Made by a program: the position numbers and the translations under genes
Notes under the pieces: generated by a model
What the model saw: the letters and a program-made list of their open reading frames with translations, nothing else
Databases searched by the model: none
Told to the model about the DNA's origin: nothing
Part shown: positions 1 through 5,328 of the stretch, piece by piece
Layout: every line of letters begins with the position of its first letter
How positions within the stretch are numbered: the stretch's first letter is position 1
Origin: Sulfitobacter sp.
GTDB taxonomy: Bacteria; Pseudomonadota; Alphaproteobacteria; Rhodobacterales; Rhodobacteraceae
Assembly (NCBI GenBank): GCA_024636395.1
Contig: JAGXHD010000128.1
Location: 1 to 5,328 of the forward strand
Direction of reading: 5' to 3'
Length of the DNA: 5,328 nucleotides

Positions 1-500
1 ATGCGGCCCCCGGCGCGCGGCCCATGACGATGCTGTTTCAGGACAATAATCTCTTTCCGCATCTCACTGTGATGCAGAATGTGGGGCTGGGGCTGCGGCC
101 CGATTTGCGGCTGGATGCGGCAGAGCGCGTGCGGGTCGAGCGCGCGTTGGAGCGCGTAGAGCTTGGGCGGTATGCGGATGTGAAGCCGGGGCAGCTGTCG
201 GGCGGACAGCAAAGCCGCGTGGCGCTGGCGCGTGTGTTGGTGCAGGCGCGGCCGTTTGTGTTGCTCGACGAGCCGTTTGCCGCGCTGGGGCCTGCGCTGC
301 GCAACGAAATGCTCGATCTGATGCAGGATACTGTGGCGCAGACTGGGGCCGCGTTGGTTATGGTAACCCACGCGCCCGAGGATGTGCGCCGGATTGCGGA
401 CGAAGTGATATTCGTGGAAGGCGGAAAAGCGCATGCACCGCGTCCGGTGGCGGATCTGATGGATGATCCACCGCCGGAGTTGCGGGCTTACCTTGGTTGA
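1..500 (+). CDS. thiQ: Thiamine ABC transporter ATP-binding protein ThiQ, 5' end outside the window
   Basis: Cytoplasmic ATPase subunit that powers thiamine (or its phosphates) import through a ThiB-ThiP-ThiQ type transporter. The reading frame is open from base 3, and the residues before the Met at base 24 (ending GARP, then MTMLFQ) continue the ThiQ pattern, so that Met is internal and the true start, with the Walker A loop, lies upstream. Counting from the Met at 24: Q-loop LFQDNN at 4-9, signature LSGGQ at 58-62, Walker B FVLLDE at 78-83, D-loop at 86-89 and switch His at 116. The stretch LFQDNNLFPHLTVMQNVGLG closely matches remembered ThiQ proteins, which is why thiamine is preferred over another ABC substrate. 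Oddity: the D-loop reads AALG where SALD is usual. It converges on ribH2 with 26 nt between the stop codons. ThiB and ThiP would be expected upstream but are not visible. Confidence 0.88.
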   Translation, partial: AAPGARPMTMLFQDNNLFPHLTVMQNVGLGLRPDLRLDAAERVRVERALERVELGRYADVKPGQLSGGQQSRVALARVLVQARPFVLLDEPFAALGPALRNEMLDLMQDTVAQTGAALVMVTHAPEDVRRIADEVIFVEGGKAHAPRPVADLMDDPPPELRAYLG

Positions 501-526
501 GACATTGGTCCTTCCGATAAATCGGG

Positions 527-958
527 TCAGGCGGCTTGCGTTGTGACGATCGCCATCGCGGCGCGGGCAGCCTCGCGGCCCTTCTCTATGAAATGTGCGC
601 GGTAGATGGCGGTGTGATGCTCCGTCTCCTGAAAATGGTGGGGCGTGAGCGAGACGGAAAGCACGGGAACCCCGGTATCGAGGCCCACACGCATCAGGCC
701 GTCGACCACTGCAGCGGCGACGAAATCATGTCGGTAGATTCCGCCATCCACGACGAAGGCTGCGCAGATCACGGCATCGTATTTTCCGGTTTGCGCAAGC
801 TGCTGCGCCTTTAGCGGCATCTCGAACGCGCCGGGTACGTCGAAAACATCCGTTTTTGCGGCGCCGACCAGCTCGCAAAAGCCCTCATAGGCGCGATCCA
901 CGATATTGGCATGCCACTGTGCTTTGACAAAGGCGAAGCGGGCGGGGGTGTCTGACAT
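527..958 (-). CDS. ribH: 6,7-dimethyl-8-ribityllumazine synthase, type II (RibH2-like)
   Basis: Cytoplasmic enzyme that condenses 5-amino-6-ribitylamino-uracil with 3,4-dihydroxy-2-butanone 4-phosphate to 6,7-dimethyl-8-ribityllumazine, the penultimate step of riboflavin synthesis. The protein has 143 residues, slightly shorter than Brucella RibH2 (about 158 from memory), partly through a shorter stretch before the VPGAFEMPL motif at 41-49. Visible signatures are QWHANIVD at 14-21 (W15 in the substrate-stacking position of type-II enzymes), AAFVVDGGIYRHDFVA at 66-81 with probable catalytic H77, and SLTPHHF at 103-109. The RHDF and TPHHF motifs separate it from classical RibH (GATTHYDYV-like) and suggest the decameric RibH2 class. 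The ATG at 958-956 has a strong ribosome site (AGGAG at 970-966, 7 nt spacing). Its leader carries an FMN riboswitch. No other rib gene is in the window, so this may be a second, separately regulated RibH copy. Confidence 0.94.
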   Translation of the reverse strand: MSDTPARFAFVKAQWHANIVDRAYEGFCELVGAAKTDVFDVPGAFEMPLKAQQLAQTGKYDAVICAAFVVDGGIYRHDFVAAAVVDGLMRVGLDTGVPVLSVSLTPHHFQETEHHTAIYRAHFIEKGREAARAAMAIVTTQAA

Positions 959-1043
959 TGGTAATCTCCTTTAGGTTTTGACACGTCCACCCAAGGCGAT
1001 CACAGGCCAGCGGCCGCACCCGTTGGCGCGCCCGAAACCCTGC
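959..1043 (-). promoter_or_regulatory. ribH2 leader between FMN aptamer and start codon (presumed expression platform)
   Basis: These 85 nt join the riboswitch aptamer to the ribH2 ATG and should contain the switching element. Read on the minus strand they hold GC-rich palindromes (GGCGCGCC at 1032-1025 and GCGGCCGC at 1017-1010) and end in the ribosome site AGGAG at 970-966. There is no stable hairpin followed by a U-run, so an intrinsic transcription terminator is not evident. A short complement (GGTTT at 1039-1035 with AAACC at 978-974) could fold the segment back to just upstream of the ribosome site. Control of translation initiation is therefore inferred as more likely, but no convincing sequestering stem was found by eye. 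Confidence 0.4.
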
Positions 1044-1191
1044 ATTCTCTTCCATCCGGACTATGACCGTCGGCTCCGGCATCGCACCGGATCTGCTTGA
1101 CCAAGCGTATCTGTGAAGATGCGCAAGCGCTCGCGGGCTCGGAGGCTCTCCCCCATACCGCCGGTGGGGAATTTCACCCCGCCCTGAGAAT
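1044..1191 (-). ncRNA. FMN riboswitch (RFN element) in the ribH2 leader
   Basis: RNA aptamer that binds flavin mononucleotide and shuts down downstream riboflavin genes when FMN is abundant. All conserved blocks of the RFN element are present in order on the minus strand. P1 is ATTCTC (1191-1186) pairing GAGAAT (1049-1044). P2 is GGGGTGAAATTCCCC (1180-1166), directly followed by ACCGGCGGT (1165-1157). Next comes AGCCCGCGAGCGC (1139-1127), then a variable arm, then GATCCGGTG with GCCGACGGT (within 1093-1066), and ATAGTCCGGATGGAAGAGA toward the 3' end. The variable arm (about 1126-1094) holds two small stems, one with ATCT/AGAT and one with GCTT/AAGC. The element lies 85 nt upstream of the ribH2 start and on the same strand, so ribH2 is its target. 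The match to the family consensus is near textbook. Confidence 0.97.
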
Positions 1192-1248
1192 TGATGCAGA
1201 TTGCCAAGGGGCGCCCGCCTCTGCAATAGGTTATCGGGTCACATCTTC

Positions 1249-1254
1249 AGGAGG
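1249..1254 (+). promoter_or_regulatory. Strong ribosome-binding site of the PaiB-family gene
   Basis: AGGAGG, a perfect core Shine-Dalgarno sequence, sits 5 nt before the ATG at 1260 and fixes that start. It lies on the opposite strand from the promoter region expected for the riboswitch transcript, so the divergent promoters must share roughly the 60-70 nt around 1190-1250. Confidence 0.75.
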
Positions 1255-1259
1255 GCGCG

Positions 1260-1883
1260 ATGCATCCCAATCCGGTTTTTCACGATGCCGACAGTGCACG
1301 CAACATCGGGTTTGCCCGCGTGCGGGGCTTTGGCCTCCTTGTTGTGCAGGCCGAAGATGGCCCGCATCTGAGCCATATTCCGTTTTTGCTGAGCGATGAC
1401 GCGGAAACGGCGGATCTGCATCTGGTGCGCTCCAATCCGATCGCGCGGATGGGTGAGGGGCCGCACCGTGCCAAGATCGCAGTGTCGGGACCCGACAGCT
1501 ATGTCTCGCCCGATTGGTACGGGGTGAGCGATCAGGTGCCCACGTGGAACTACATCGCCGTTCATCTGACCGGCACGCTGGAGCGGCTGCCGCAGGAGGC
1601 GATGCACGAGATGCTGGACCGCCAATCGGCGGCGTATGAGGCGCAGTTGTCACCCAAGGCACCCTGGACCACCGGCAAGATGACACCCGACGTGCTGGAG
1701 AAGATGATGCGGCAGATCGTGCCATTCCGGTTTACGGTCGCGGAGGTGGATGGGACCTGGAAACTGGGCCAGAACAAGCCGGAGGCGGCGCGCCTTTCGG
1801 CGGCGAAAGAGATGTCGGTGCACGGGATCGGAAGCGGTATAGAAACGATCGCTGCGATGATGGGTAATCTCGATCATACTTAA
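1260..1883 (+). CDS. PaiB-family FMN-binding protein
   Basis: This 207-residue protein belongs to the PaiB family (annotated as FMN-binding negative transcriptional regulator), split-barrel flavoproteins usually about 205-210 residues long. Visible family motifs are HLSHIPFLL at 36-44, GPDSYVSPDWY at 77-87, VPTWNYIAVHLTGTL at 93-107, and KLGQNKP at 168-174 near the C-terminus. The family name comes from Bacillus PaiB, reported as a repressor of sporulation and protease genes. There is no helix-turn-helix obvious here, and many members may instead be flavin-dependent redox or degradative enzymes, so the cellular role is open. It is divergent from FMN-regulated ribH2 and 70 nt upstream of a glutathione transferase on the same strand, with which it could be co-transcribed. 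The start is set by AGGAGG 5 nt upstream. It is soluble, with no signal peptide. Confidence 0.9.
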   Translation: MHPNPVFHDADSARNIGFARVRGFGLLVVQAEDGPHLSHIPFLLSDDAETADLHLVRSNPIARMGEGPHRAKIAVSGPDSYVSPDWYGVSDQVPTWNYIAVHLTGTLERLPQEAMHEMLDRQSAAYEAQLSPKAPWTTGKMTPDVLEKMMRQIVPFRFTVAEVDGTWKLGQNKPEAARLSAAKEMSVHGIGSGIETIAAMMGNLDHT

Positions 1884-1940
1884 CTCAAGGTTGCCAAGCC
1901 GCGCGATCGGGTAAAGAGTGGCCCGAAATACTCCCCCGCA

Positions 1941-1945
1941 AAGGA
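1941..1945 (+). promoter_or_regulatory. Ribosome-binding site deciding the glutathione transferase start
   Basis: AAGGA lies 8 nt before the ATG at 1954. The frame is open back to a GTG at 1918, but that extension of 12 residues precedes the conserved MKLYYAPTSP start of the thioredoxin fold and has no comparable ribosome site. ATG 1954 is therefore chosen. An out-of-frame ATG-CGA-TGA triplet set (1949-1957) overlaps the start. Confidence 0.6.
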
Positions 1946-1953
1946 CCAATGCG

Positions 1954-2565
1954 ATGAAGCTCTATTACGCCCCGACCTCGCCTTACGTGCGCAAAGTTAT
2001 GATTCTGCTCGAAGAGACCGGGCAGAGCGGCGATGTGGAGTTGCTCAACGTGTCGACCACGCCTCTGGCTGCAGACAGCGGGCTTTTGTCAAAGAACCCG
2101 CTGGCGAAGGTGCCGGCGCTGGAGCGGCCCGATGGTCCGACACTCTATGATAGCCGGGTGATCACGGCTTATCTGGACGCACGCGGCGGCGACAAGCTTT
2201 ACCCGACCGGCAGCCGCCGTTGGGATACCCTAACGCTCGAGGCGACGGCGGACGGGATTCTGGATGCAGCGCTCCTGATGATCTACGAGGGCCGTCTGCG
2301 CCCTGAAGAAAAGCGGATGCCCGAATGGGTTGATGGGCAGTGGGATAAGGTCTCACGGGGTGTTGCCGCGCTTAATACACGCTGGATGAGCCATCTGAAT
2401 GGACCGCTCGATATGGGCCAGATCGCCGTAGGCTGTGCGCTGGGCTATCTCGATTTCCGGCATGACGCACGCGGCTGGCGCAAAGGCAATGACGGCCTTG
2501 CCGCCTGGTACAAGGAATTCGAATCGCGTCCCTCGATGCAATCGACGGTGCCACCGGCCGCGTGA
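1954..2565 (+). CDS. Glutathione S-transferase family protein, YibF-like
   Basis: Cytoplasmic protein of 203 residues with the usual two-domain glutathione transferase layout. The N-terminal thioredoxin-like domain (about 1-78) shows MKLYYAPTSPYVRKV with candidate active-site S9, the cis-proline motif KVPAL at 52-56 (P54), and the glutathione gamma-glutamyl-contacting motif DSRVI at 66-70. The all-helical C-terminal domain (about 88-203) carries EATADGILDAAL at 96-107, GYLDFR at 164-169, and an end of the form TVPPAA. These features, including the C-terminal PP ending, resemble E. coli YibF from memory. YibF binds glutathione, but its physiological substrate is not settled, so no reaction is assigned. 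It lies 70 nt after the PaiB-family gene without a visible terminator between them, so co-transcription is possible. Confidence 0.9.
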   Translation: MKLYYAPTSPYVRKVMILLEETGQSGDVELLNVSTTPLAADSGLLSKNPLAKVPALERPDGPTLYDSRVITAYLDARGGDKLYPTGSRRWDTLTLEATADGILDAALLMIYEGRLRPEEKRMPEWVDGQWDKVSRGVAALNTRWMSHLNGPLDMGQIAVGCALGYLDFRHDARGWRKGNDGLAAWYKEFESRPSMQSTVPPAA

Positions 2566-2745
2566 TCCGGGGGAAATAGATCAAATCGCCAGTGAAATTA
2601 CGCAACTGCGACGGTTTGCGCAGCTAAACCATCTGGACGATTATGATACTGCAAGCTAGATACTCGACCAATGTCCGACGTGCTCAATTTGAGAGCGTCA
2701 TAATACCTGTTGGCTTTCATTGAGCCCAAATACGGAGAAACCGAC
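2566..2745 (+). promoter_or_regulatory. Non-coding leader of petABC, presumed promoter region
   Basis: This is the longest intergenic stretch on the plus strand between a stop codon and the next gene, and its base composition is visibly more A+T-rich than the flanking genes. It should hold the petABC promoter. The best -10-like hexamers are TATGAT at 2642-2647 and CATAAT at 2699-2704, but neither has a good -35 at 16-18 nt, so no promoter is placed exactly. TGGACG (2634-2639) and TAGATA (2657-2662) are spaced 17 nt but match poorly. Two small overlapping stems near 2601-2623 lack a U-run, so no terminator for the preceding gene is called. No conserved small ORF is seen. Confidence 0.4.
2734..2737 (+). 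promoter_or_regulatory. Ribosome-binding site deciding the petA GTG start
   Basis: GGAG sits 8 nt before the GTG at 2746. From that codon the protein reads (M)SQTDDTAGNRRDFLYYAT, which lines up with the N-terminus of Rhodobacter PetA. There is no in-frame ATG upstream near the conserved start, and a TTG at 2710 would add 12 residues with no family support. Confidence 0.7.
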
Positions 2746-3306
2746 GTGTCACAAACTGATGATACTGCAGGCAACCGGAGGGATTTCCTCTATTATGCGA
2801 CCGCGGGCACGGGTGCCGTGGCTGTCGGTGCCGCCGTTTGTCCGCTGGTCAACCAGATGAACCCGTCCGCCGACGTGCTGGCGCTGTCCTCCATCCGCGT
2901 GGATGTGAGCGGCATCGAGCCCGGATCGCAGCTGACCGTGAAATGGCTTGGGAAGCCCGTGTTTATTCGCCGCCGCACCCCTGAAGAGATTGAAGCGGGC
3001 CGTGCCGTCGAGCTGTCGGAGCTTCCCGATCAAGTTGCGGAAAACGCAAACATCTCTGGTGATGCAACTGCGATCGACGCGAACCGTACGTTGGATGAGA
3101 GTGGTGAGTGGCTGGTCATGATGGGTGTATGCACGCACCTTGGCTGTGTCCCGCTCGGTGATGCCGGCGACTTCGGCGGCTGGTTCTGCCCATGCCACGG
3201 ATCCCACTATGATACAGCGGGCCGTATCCGCAGAGGCCCCGCGCCAAGAAACCTGCCAATTCCACCGGCAGAATTTCTTGACGAAGCCACATTGCAACTC
3301 GGTTAA
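2746..3306 (+). CDS. petA: Ubiquinol-cytochrome c reductase, Rieske iron-sulfur subunit
   Basis: This subunit of the cytochrome bc1 complex takes an electron from ubiquinol at the Qo site and passes it to cytochrome c1. It has 186 residues, as expected. N-terminal R11-R12 followed by DFL forms a twin-arginine signal anchor, with a single membrane helix at about 13-35, then the flexible hinge ADVLALSS at 42-49 that lets the head domain swing. Cluster box 1 is CTHLGC at 129-134 and box 2 is CPCHGSHYD at 148-156. By family knowledge, C129, H131, C148 and H151 bind the 2Fe-2S cluster and C134-C150 form the disulfide. The proteobacterial insertion between about 76 and 118 is present. Oddity: C32 in the membrane helix replaces a Trp expected there (TGT codon at 2839-2841). 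GTG start; petB follows 12 nt after the stop, so this is the first gene of petABC. Confidence 0.97.
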   Translation: MSQTDDTAGNRRDFLYYATAGTGAVAVGAAVCPLVNQMNPSADVLALSSIRVDVSGIEPGSQLTVKWLGKPVFIRRRTPEEIEAGRAVELSELPDQVAENANISGDATAIDANRTLDESGEWLVMMGVCTHLGCVPLGDAGDFGGWFCPCHGSHYDTAGRIRRGPAPRNLPIPPAEFLDEATLQLG

Positions 3307-3318
3307 AGGAAAGAACAT

Positions 3319-4662
3319 ATGTCTGGAATTCCTCACGACCATTATGAGCCAAAGTCGAACGGCGAGAAGTGGATTCACTCCCGCCTGCCGATTGTTGGGC
3401 TCATGTATGATACACTGATGATCCCCACGCCAAAAAACCTGAACTGGATGTGGATTTGGGGCATCGTGCTGACATTCTGTCTGGCGCTGCAAATCGTCAC
3501 GGGCATCGTTTTGGCGATGCACTACAACCCCAGCGTTGATGGCGCGTTCGCGAGCATTGAGCATATCATGCGTAACGTGAACGGCGGCTATATGCTGCGG
3601 TACATGCACATGAACGGCGCATCGCTGTTCTTCGTGGCGGTCTACGCGCACATCTTCCGGGGTCTGTACTACGGCTCCTACAAGGCGCCGCGCGAGATCA
3701 CTTGGATCATCGGGATGATCATCTACCTGTTGATGATGGCCACCGCGTTCATGGGCTACGTACTCCCATGGGGTCAGATGTCCTTCTGGGGCGCGACAGT
3801 GATCACCGGCCTCTTCGGTGCCGTGCCGTTCATCGGTGACGCGCTGCAGACATTTCTGCTGGGTGGGCCCGCCGTAGATAACGCGACGCTGAACCGCTTC
3901 TTCTCGCTGCACTATCTGCTGCCGTTTGTGACAGCGGGGCTTGTGATTCTGCATATTTGGGCCTTCCACACCACGGGTAACAACAACCCGACCGGCGTGC
4001 CTGTGCGCACGACGTCCAAGGATGAGGCGGAGAAAGACACGCTGCCATTCTGGCCATACTTTGTGATCAAGGACCTTTTCGCGCTAGCCGTGATTCTTGT
4101 GGTGTTCTTCGCGGTCGTGGGCTTCATGCCTAACTATCTGGGCCACCCCGATAACTACATCGAAGCGAACGCCCTGGCGACGCCGGCGCATATCGTTCCT
4201 GAATGGTACTTCCTGCCGTTCTACGCGATCTTGCGTGCTTTCACTGCGGAAGTCTGGGTCGTGCAAATCGCCACATTCGTCACTGGTGGCATTATCGACG
4301 CAAAATTCTTCGGCGTTCTTGCGATGTTTGGTTCGATTGCCGTCATGGCTGCAGTGCCATGGTTGGACACAAGCCGCGTCCGCTCCGGCCGTTATCGCCC
4401 GATGTTCAAGTGGTGGTTTGCCATTCTTGTAGTCGATTTCTTCGTTCTGATGTGGGTTGGTGCTATGCCTGCGGAAGAGCCATATGCGACCATCTCTTTG
4501 ATCGCGACAACGTACTGGTTTGCTTACTTCCTCGTTATTTTGCCGCTGCTTGGCGTGATCGAGAAGCCAATGACGCCGCCAGAGACGATTGAAGAGGACT
4601 TTAACGCGCATTATGCGCCGAAAGTCGGCGGCACGACCACAATCGTAAACCCCGCGGAGTGA
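3319..4662 (+). CDS. petB: Ubiquinol-cytochrome c reductase, cytochrome b subunit
   Basis: Membrane core of the bc1 complex, holding the quinol oxidation (Qo) and quinone reduction (Qi) sites and haems bL and bH. The 447-residue protein has the full length for alphaproteobacterial cytochrome b, with about eight transmembrane helices. H97 and H198 (bL) and H111 and H212 (bH) are the haem ligands and keep exactly the Rhodobacter capsulatus numbering. The Qo site shows the WGQMSFWG segment at 151-158, ending in G158, and PEWY at 294-297 with E295. The N- and C-terminal halves are fused in one chain, unlike the b6/subunit IV split of photosynthetic b6f. ATG at 3319 is preceded by AGGA at 3307-3310 (8 nt spacing). 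It lies 12 nt after petA and 7 nt before petC, consistent with one operon. No missing residues or frame problems were seen. Confidence 0.99.
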   Translation: MSGIPHDHYEPKSNGEKWIHSRLPIVGLMYDTLMIPTPKNLNWMWIWGIVLTFCLALQIVTGIVLAMHYNPSVDGAFASIEHIMRNVNGGYMLRYMHMNGASLFFVAVYAHIFRGLYYGSYKAPREITWIIGMIIYLLMMATAFMGYVLPWGQMSFWGATVITGLFGAVPFIGDALQTFLLGGPAVDNATLNRFFSLHYLLPFVTAGLVILHIWAFHTTGNNNPTGVPVRTTSKDEAEKDTLPFWPYFVIKDLFALAVILVVFFAVVGFMPNYLGHPDNYIEANALATPAHIVPEWYFLPFYAILRAFTAEVWVVQIATFVTGGIIDAKFFGVLAMFGSIAVMAAVPWLDTSRVRSGRYRPMFKWWFAILVVDFFVLMWVGAMPAEEPYATISLIATTYWFAYFLVILPLLGVIEKPMTPPETIEEDFNAHYAPKVGGTTTIVNPAE

Positions 4663-4669
4663 ACCAGAG

Positions 4670-5328
4670 ATGAATATGATCAAAGCAACACTCCTATCCG
4701 CCGTGATCGCCTTCACTGCACCTGCCGCTTTTGCGGCAGGTGCGAGCGAAAATGAAATTGAAAACATCGACTTTTCATTCGACGGACCGTTCGGCTCGTA
4801 CGATGTGAACCAGCTACAGCGCGGTCTGCAAGTCTACACCGAGGTTTGTTCTGCCTGTCACGGTCTGAAATACGTCGCTCTGCGCACGCTGGGAGATGAA
4901 GGTGGTCCGATGCTCCCCGAGGAGCAGGTCATTGAATATTCCAAGCAGTGGGAAGTATTCGATGCAGAACTTGACGATTACCGTGAAGCGACACCAGTGG
5001 ACCACTTCCCCGAATCTGGGCTGGCGAATGCACCCGACCTTTCTCTGATGGCGAAAAAACGGGCGGCGTTCCACGGACCTTATGGTCTGGGGATCAACCA
5101 GCTTCTCAAAGGCTTCGGCGGTGCCGAGTACATTGCAGCGCTGCTGCACGGCTACACCGGGGAAGAGAAAACTCAGGCTGGTGTGACGCTGTACGAAAAC
5201 AAGTATATGGCTGGGGGCTGGATCGCTATGGCCCCGCCGCTCTATGAAGAAGCTGTCGAGTACGCTGATGGCCACTCCAACAGTGTAGAGGCGATGGCGG
5301 AAGATGTTGCCGCGTTCTTGATGTGGAC
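4670..5328 (+). CDS. petC: Ubiquinol-cytochrome c reductase, cytochrome c1 subunit, 3' end outside the window
   Basis: Haem-c subunit of the bc1 complex that accepts electrons from the Rieske head and reduces periplasmic cytochrome c. 219 codons are visible without a stop. A Sec signal peptide (about 1-22, cleavage likely after AFA) is followed by the haem attachment site CSACH at 60-64, PDLSLMAKKRA at 122-132, and IAMAPPLY at 185-192 with M187 as the probable sixth haem ligand. The frame ends in VAAFLMW, just before the expected C-terminal membrane anchor. The only visible cysteines are C60 and C63, so the disulfide-bearing insertion known in Rhodobacter capsulatus c1 is absent. ATG 4670 is preferred over the ATG two codons later because GGAG at 4656-4659 is 10 nt away, against 16. 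It starts 7 nt after the petB stop. Confidence 0.96.
   Translation, partial: MNMIKATLLSAVIAFTAPAAFAAGASENEIENIDFSFDGPFGSYDVNQLQRGLQVYTEVCSACHGLKYVALRTLGDEGGPMLPEEQVIEYSKQWEVFDAELDDYREATPVDHFPESGLANAPDLSLMAKKRAAFHGPYGLGINQLLKGFGGAEYIAALLHGYTGEEKTQAGVTLYENKYMAGGWIAMAPPLYEEAVEYADGHSNSVEAMAEDVAAFLMW

Noticed and set aside
1..27. ATG at base 1 as a gene start
   Set aside because: It is in another frame from thiQ and meets a stop after eight codons (TGA at 25-27).
501..530. Possible bidirectional terminator between the convergent thiQ and ribH2 stops
   Set aside because: The best stem, CCGA/TCGG at 514-525, has only 4 bp and no U-run on either strand.
1010..1032. Adjacent GCGGCCGC and GGCGCGCC palindromes (NotI and AscI type sites), suspected vector sequence
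   Set aside because: They lie within a continuous native leader between the aptamer and ribH2; GC-rich 8-mers of this kind are not rare in such DNA and no other vector sequence is seen.
885..1226. Open frame on the minus strand across the riboswitch
   Set aside because: It runs through the FMN aptamer and into ribH2 out of frame; the RNA structure explains the sequence and the translation resembles no protein family.
1198..1226. Minus-strand promoter TTGCAG - 17 nt - CAATCT ahead of the riboswitch
   Set aside because: The position is right for a start near 1191, but both hexamers match the consensus poorly; not placed as a feature.
1891..1917. Promoter TTGCCA - 15 nt - TAAAGA ahead of the glutathione transferase gene
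   Set aside because: The spacer is too short and the -10 is weak; co-transcription with the PaiB-family gene explains expression as well.
2601..2623. Overlapping hairpins CGCAA/TTGCG and CTGCG/CGCAG after the transferase gene
   Set aside because: Both stems are 5 bp with loops of 8-10 nt and no U-tract, too weak to call a terminator or attenuator.
2643..2771. Direct repeat ATGATACTGCA at 2643-2653 and 2759-2769 flanking the petA start region
   Set aside because: An 11-nt exact repeat is expected by chance about a few times in a window this size, and one copy lies inside petA coding sequence.
2749..3969. Long 406-codon minus-strand frame opposite petA and petB
   Set aside because: It is an antisense shadow of two clear bc1 genes in high-GC DNA, with low-complexity His/Arg-rich translation and no domain.
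4084..4767. Minus-strand frame opposite petB and petC
   Set aside because: Antisense shadow; no ribosome site or recognisable domain.

Overview
The window reads as chromosome of an alphaproteobacterium, most probably of the Rhodobacterales (Roseobacter-type). This rests on the high G+C, a compact petABC operon whose cytochrome b keeps the Rhodobacter capsulatus residue numbering of all its haem ligands, a Roseobacter-style cytochrome c1, and a type-II lumazine synthase of the Brucella RibH2 kind. The organism assignment is inferred from remembered family sequences, not from a search. Seven protein genes and one riboswitch account for nearly all of the sequence.

Bases 1-1260 hold the 3' part of a thiamine ABC-transporter ATPase gene (thiQ, + strand). 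It converges on a lumazine synthase gene (ribH2-type, - strand) whose leader contains a complete FMN riboswitch (about 1044-1191). ThiQ would power thiamine uptake. RibH makes the immediate precursor of riboflavin, and the riboswitch should lower its expression when FMN is plentiful.

Bases 1260-2565 (+ strand) hold a PaiB-family FMN-binding protein, divergent from ribH2, followed 70 nt later by a small glutathione S-transferase resembling E. coli YibF. The PaiB/RibH2 pair puts an FMN-binding protein beside an FMN-regulated flavin gene.

Bases 2566-2745 are a non-coding stretch that should contain the promoter of the next operon. From 2746 to the end (+ strand) lies petABC, the cytochrome bc1 complex: Rieske Fe-S protein, cytochrome b and cytochrome c1 (the last cut by the window end). 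Gaps of 12 and 7 nt imply one transcript. The complex oxidises ubiquinol at the membrane and reduces a periplasmic cytochrome c while pumping protons.

I found no mobile element, CRISPR array, tRNA/rRNA, or unknown system. The points worth a second look are small: the riboswitch architecture and its unclear expression platform, a Gly in the D-loop of ThiQ, an extra Cys in the Rieske membrane anchor, and the flavin-themed divergent gene pair.
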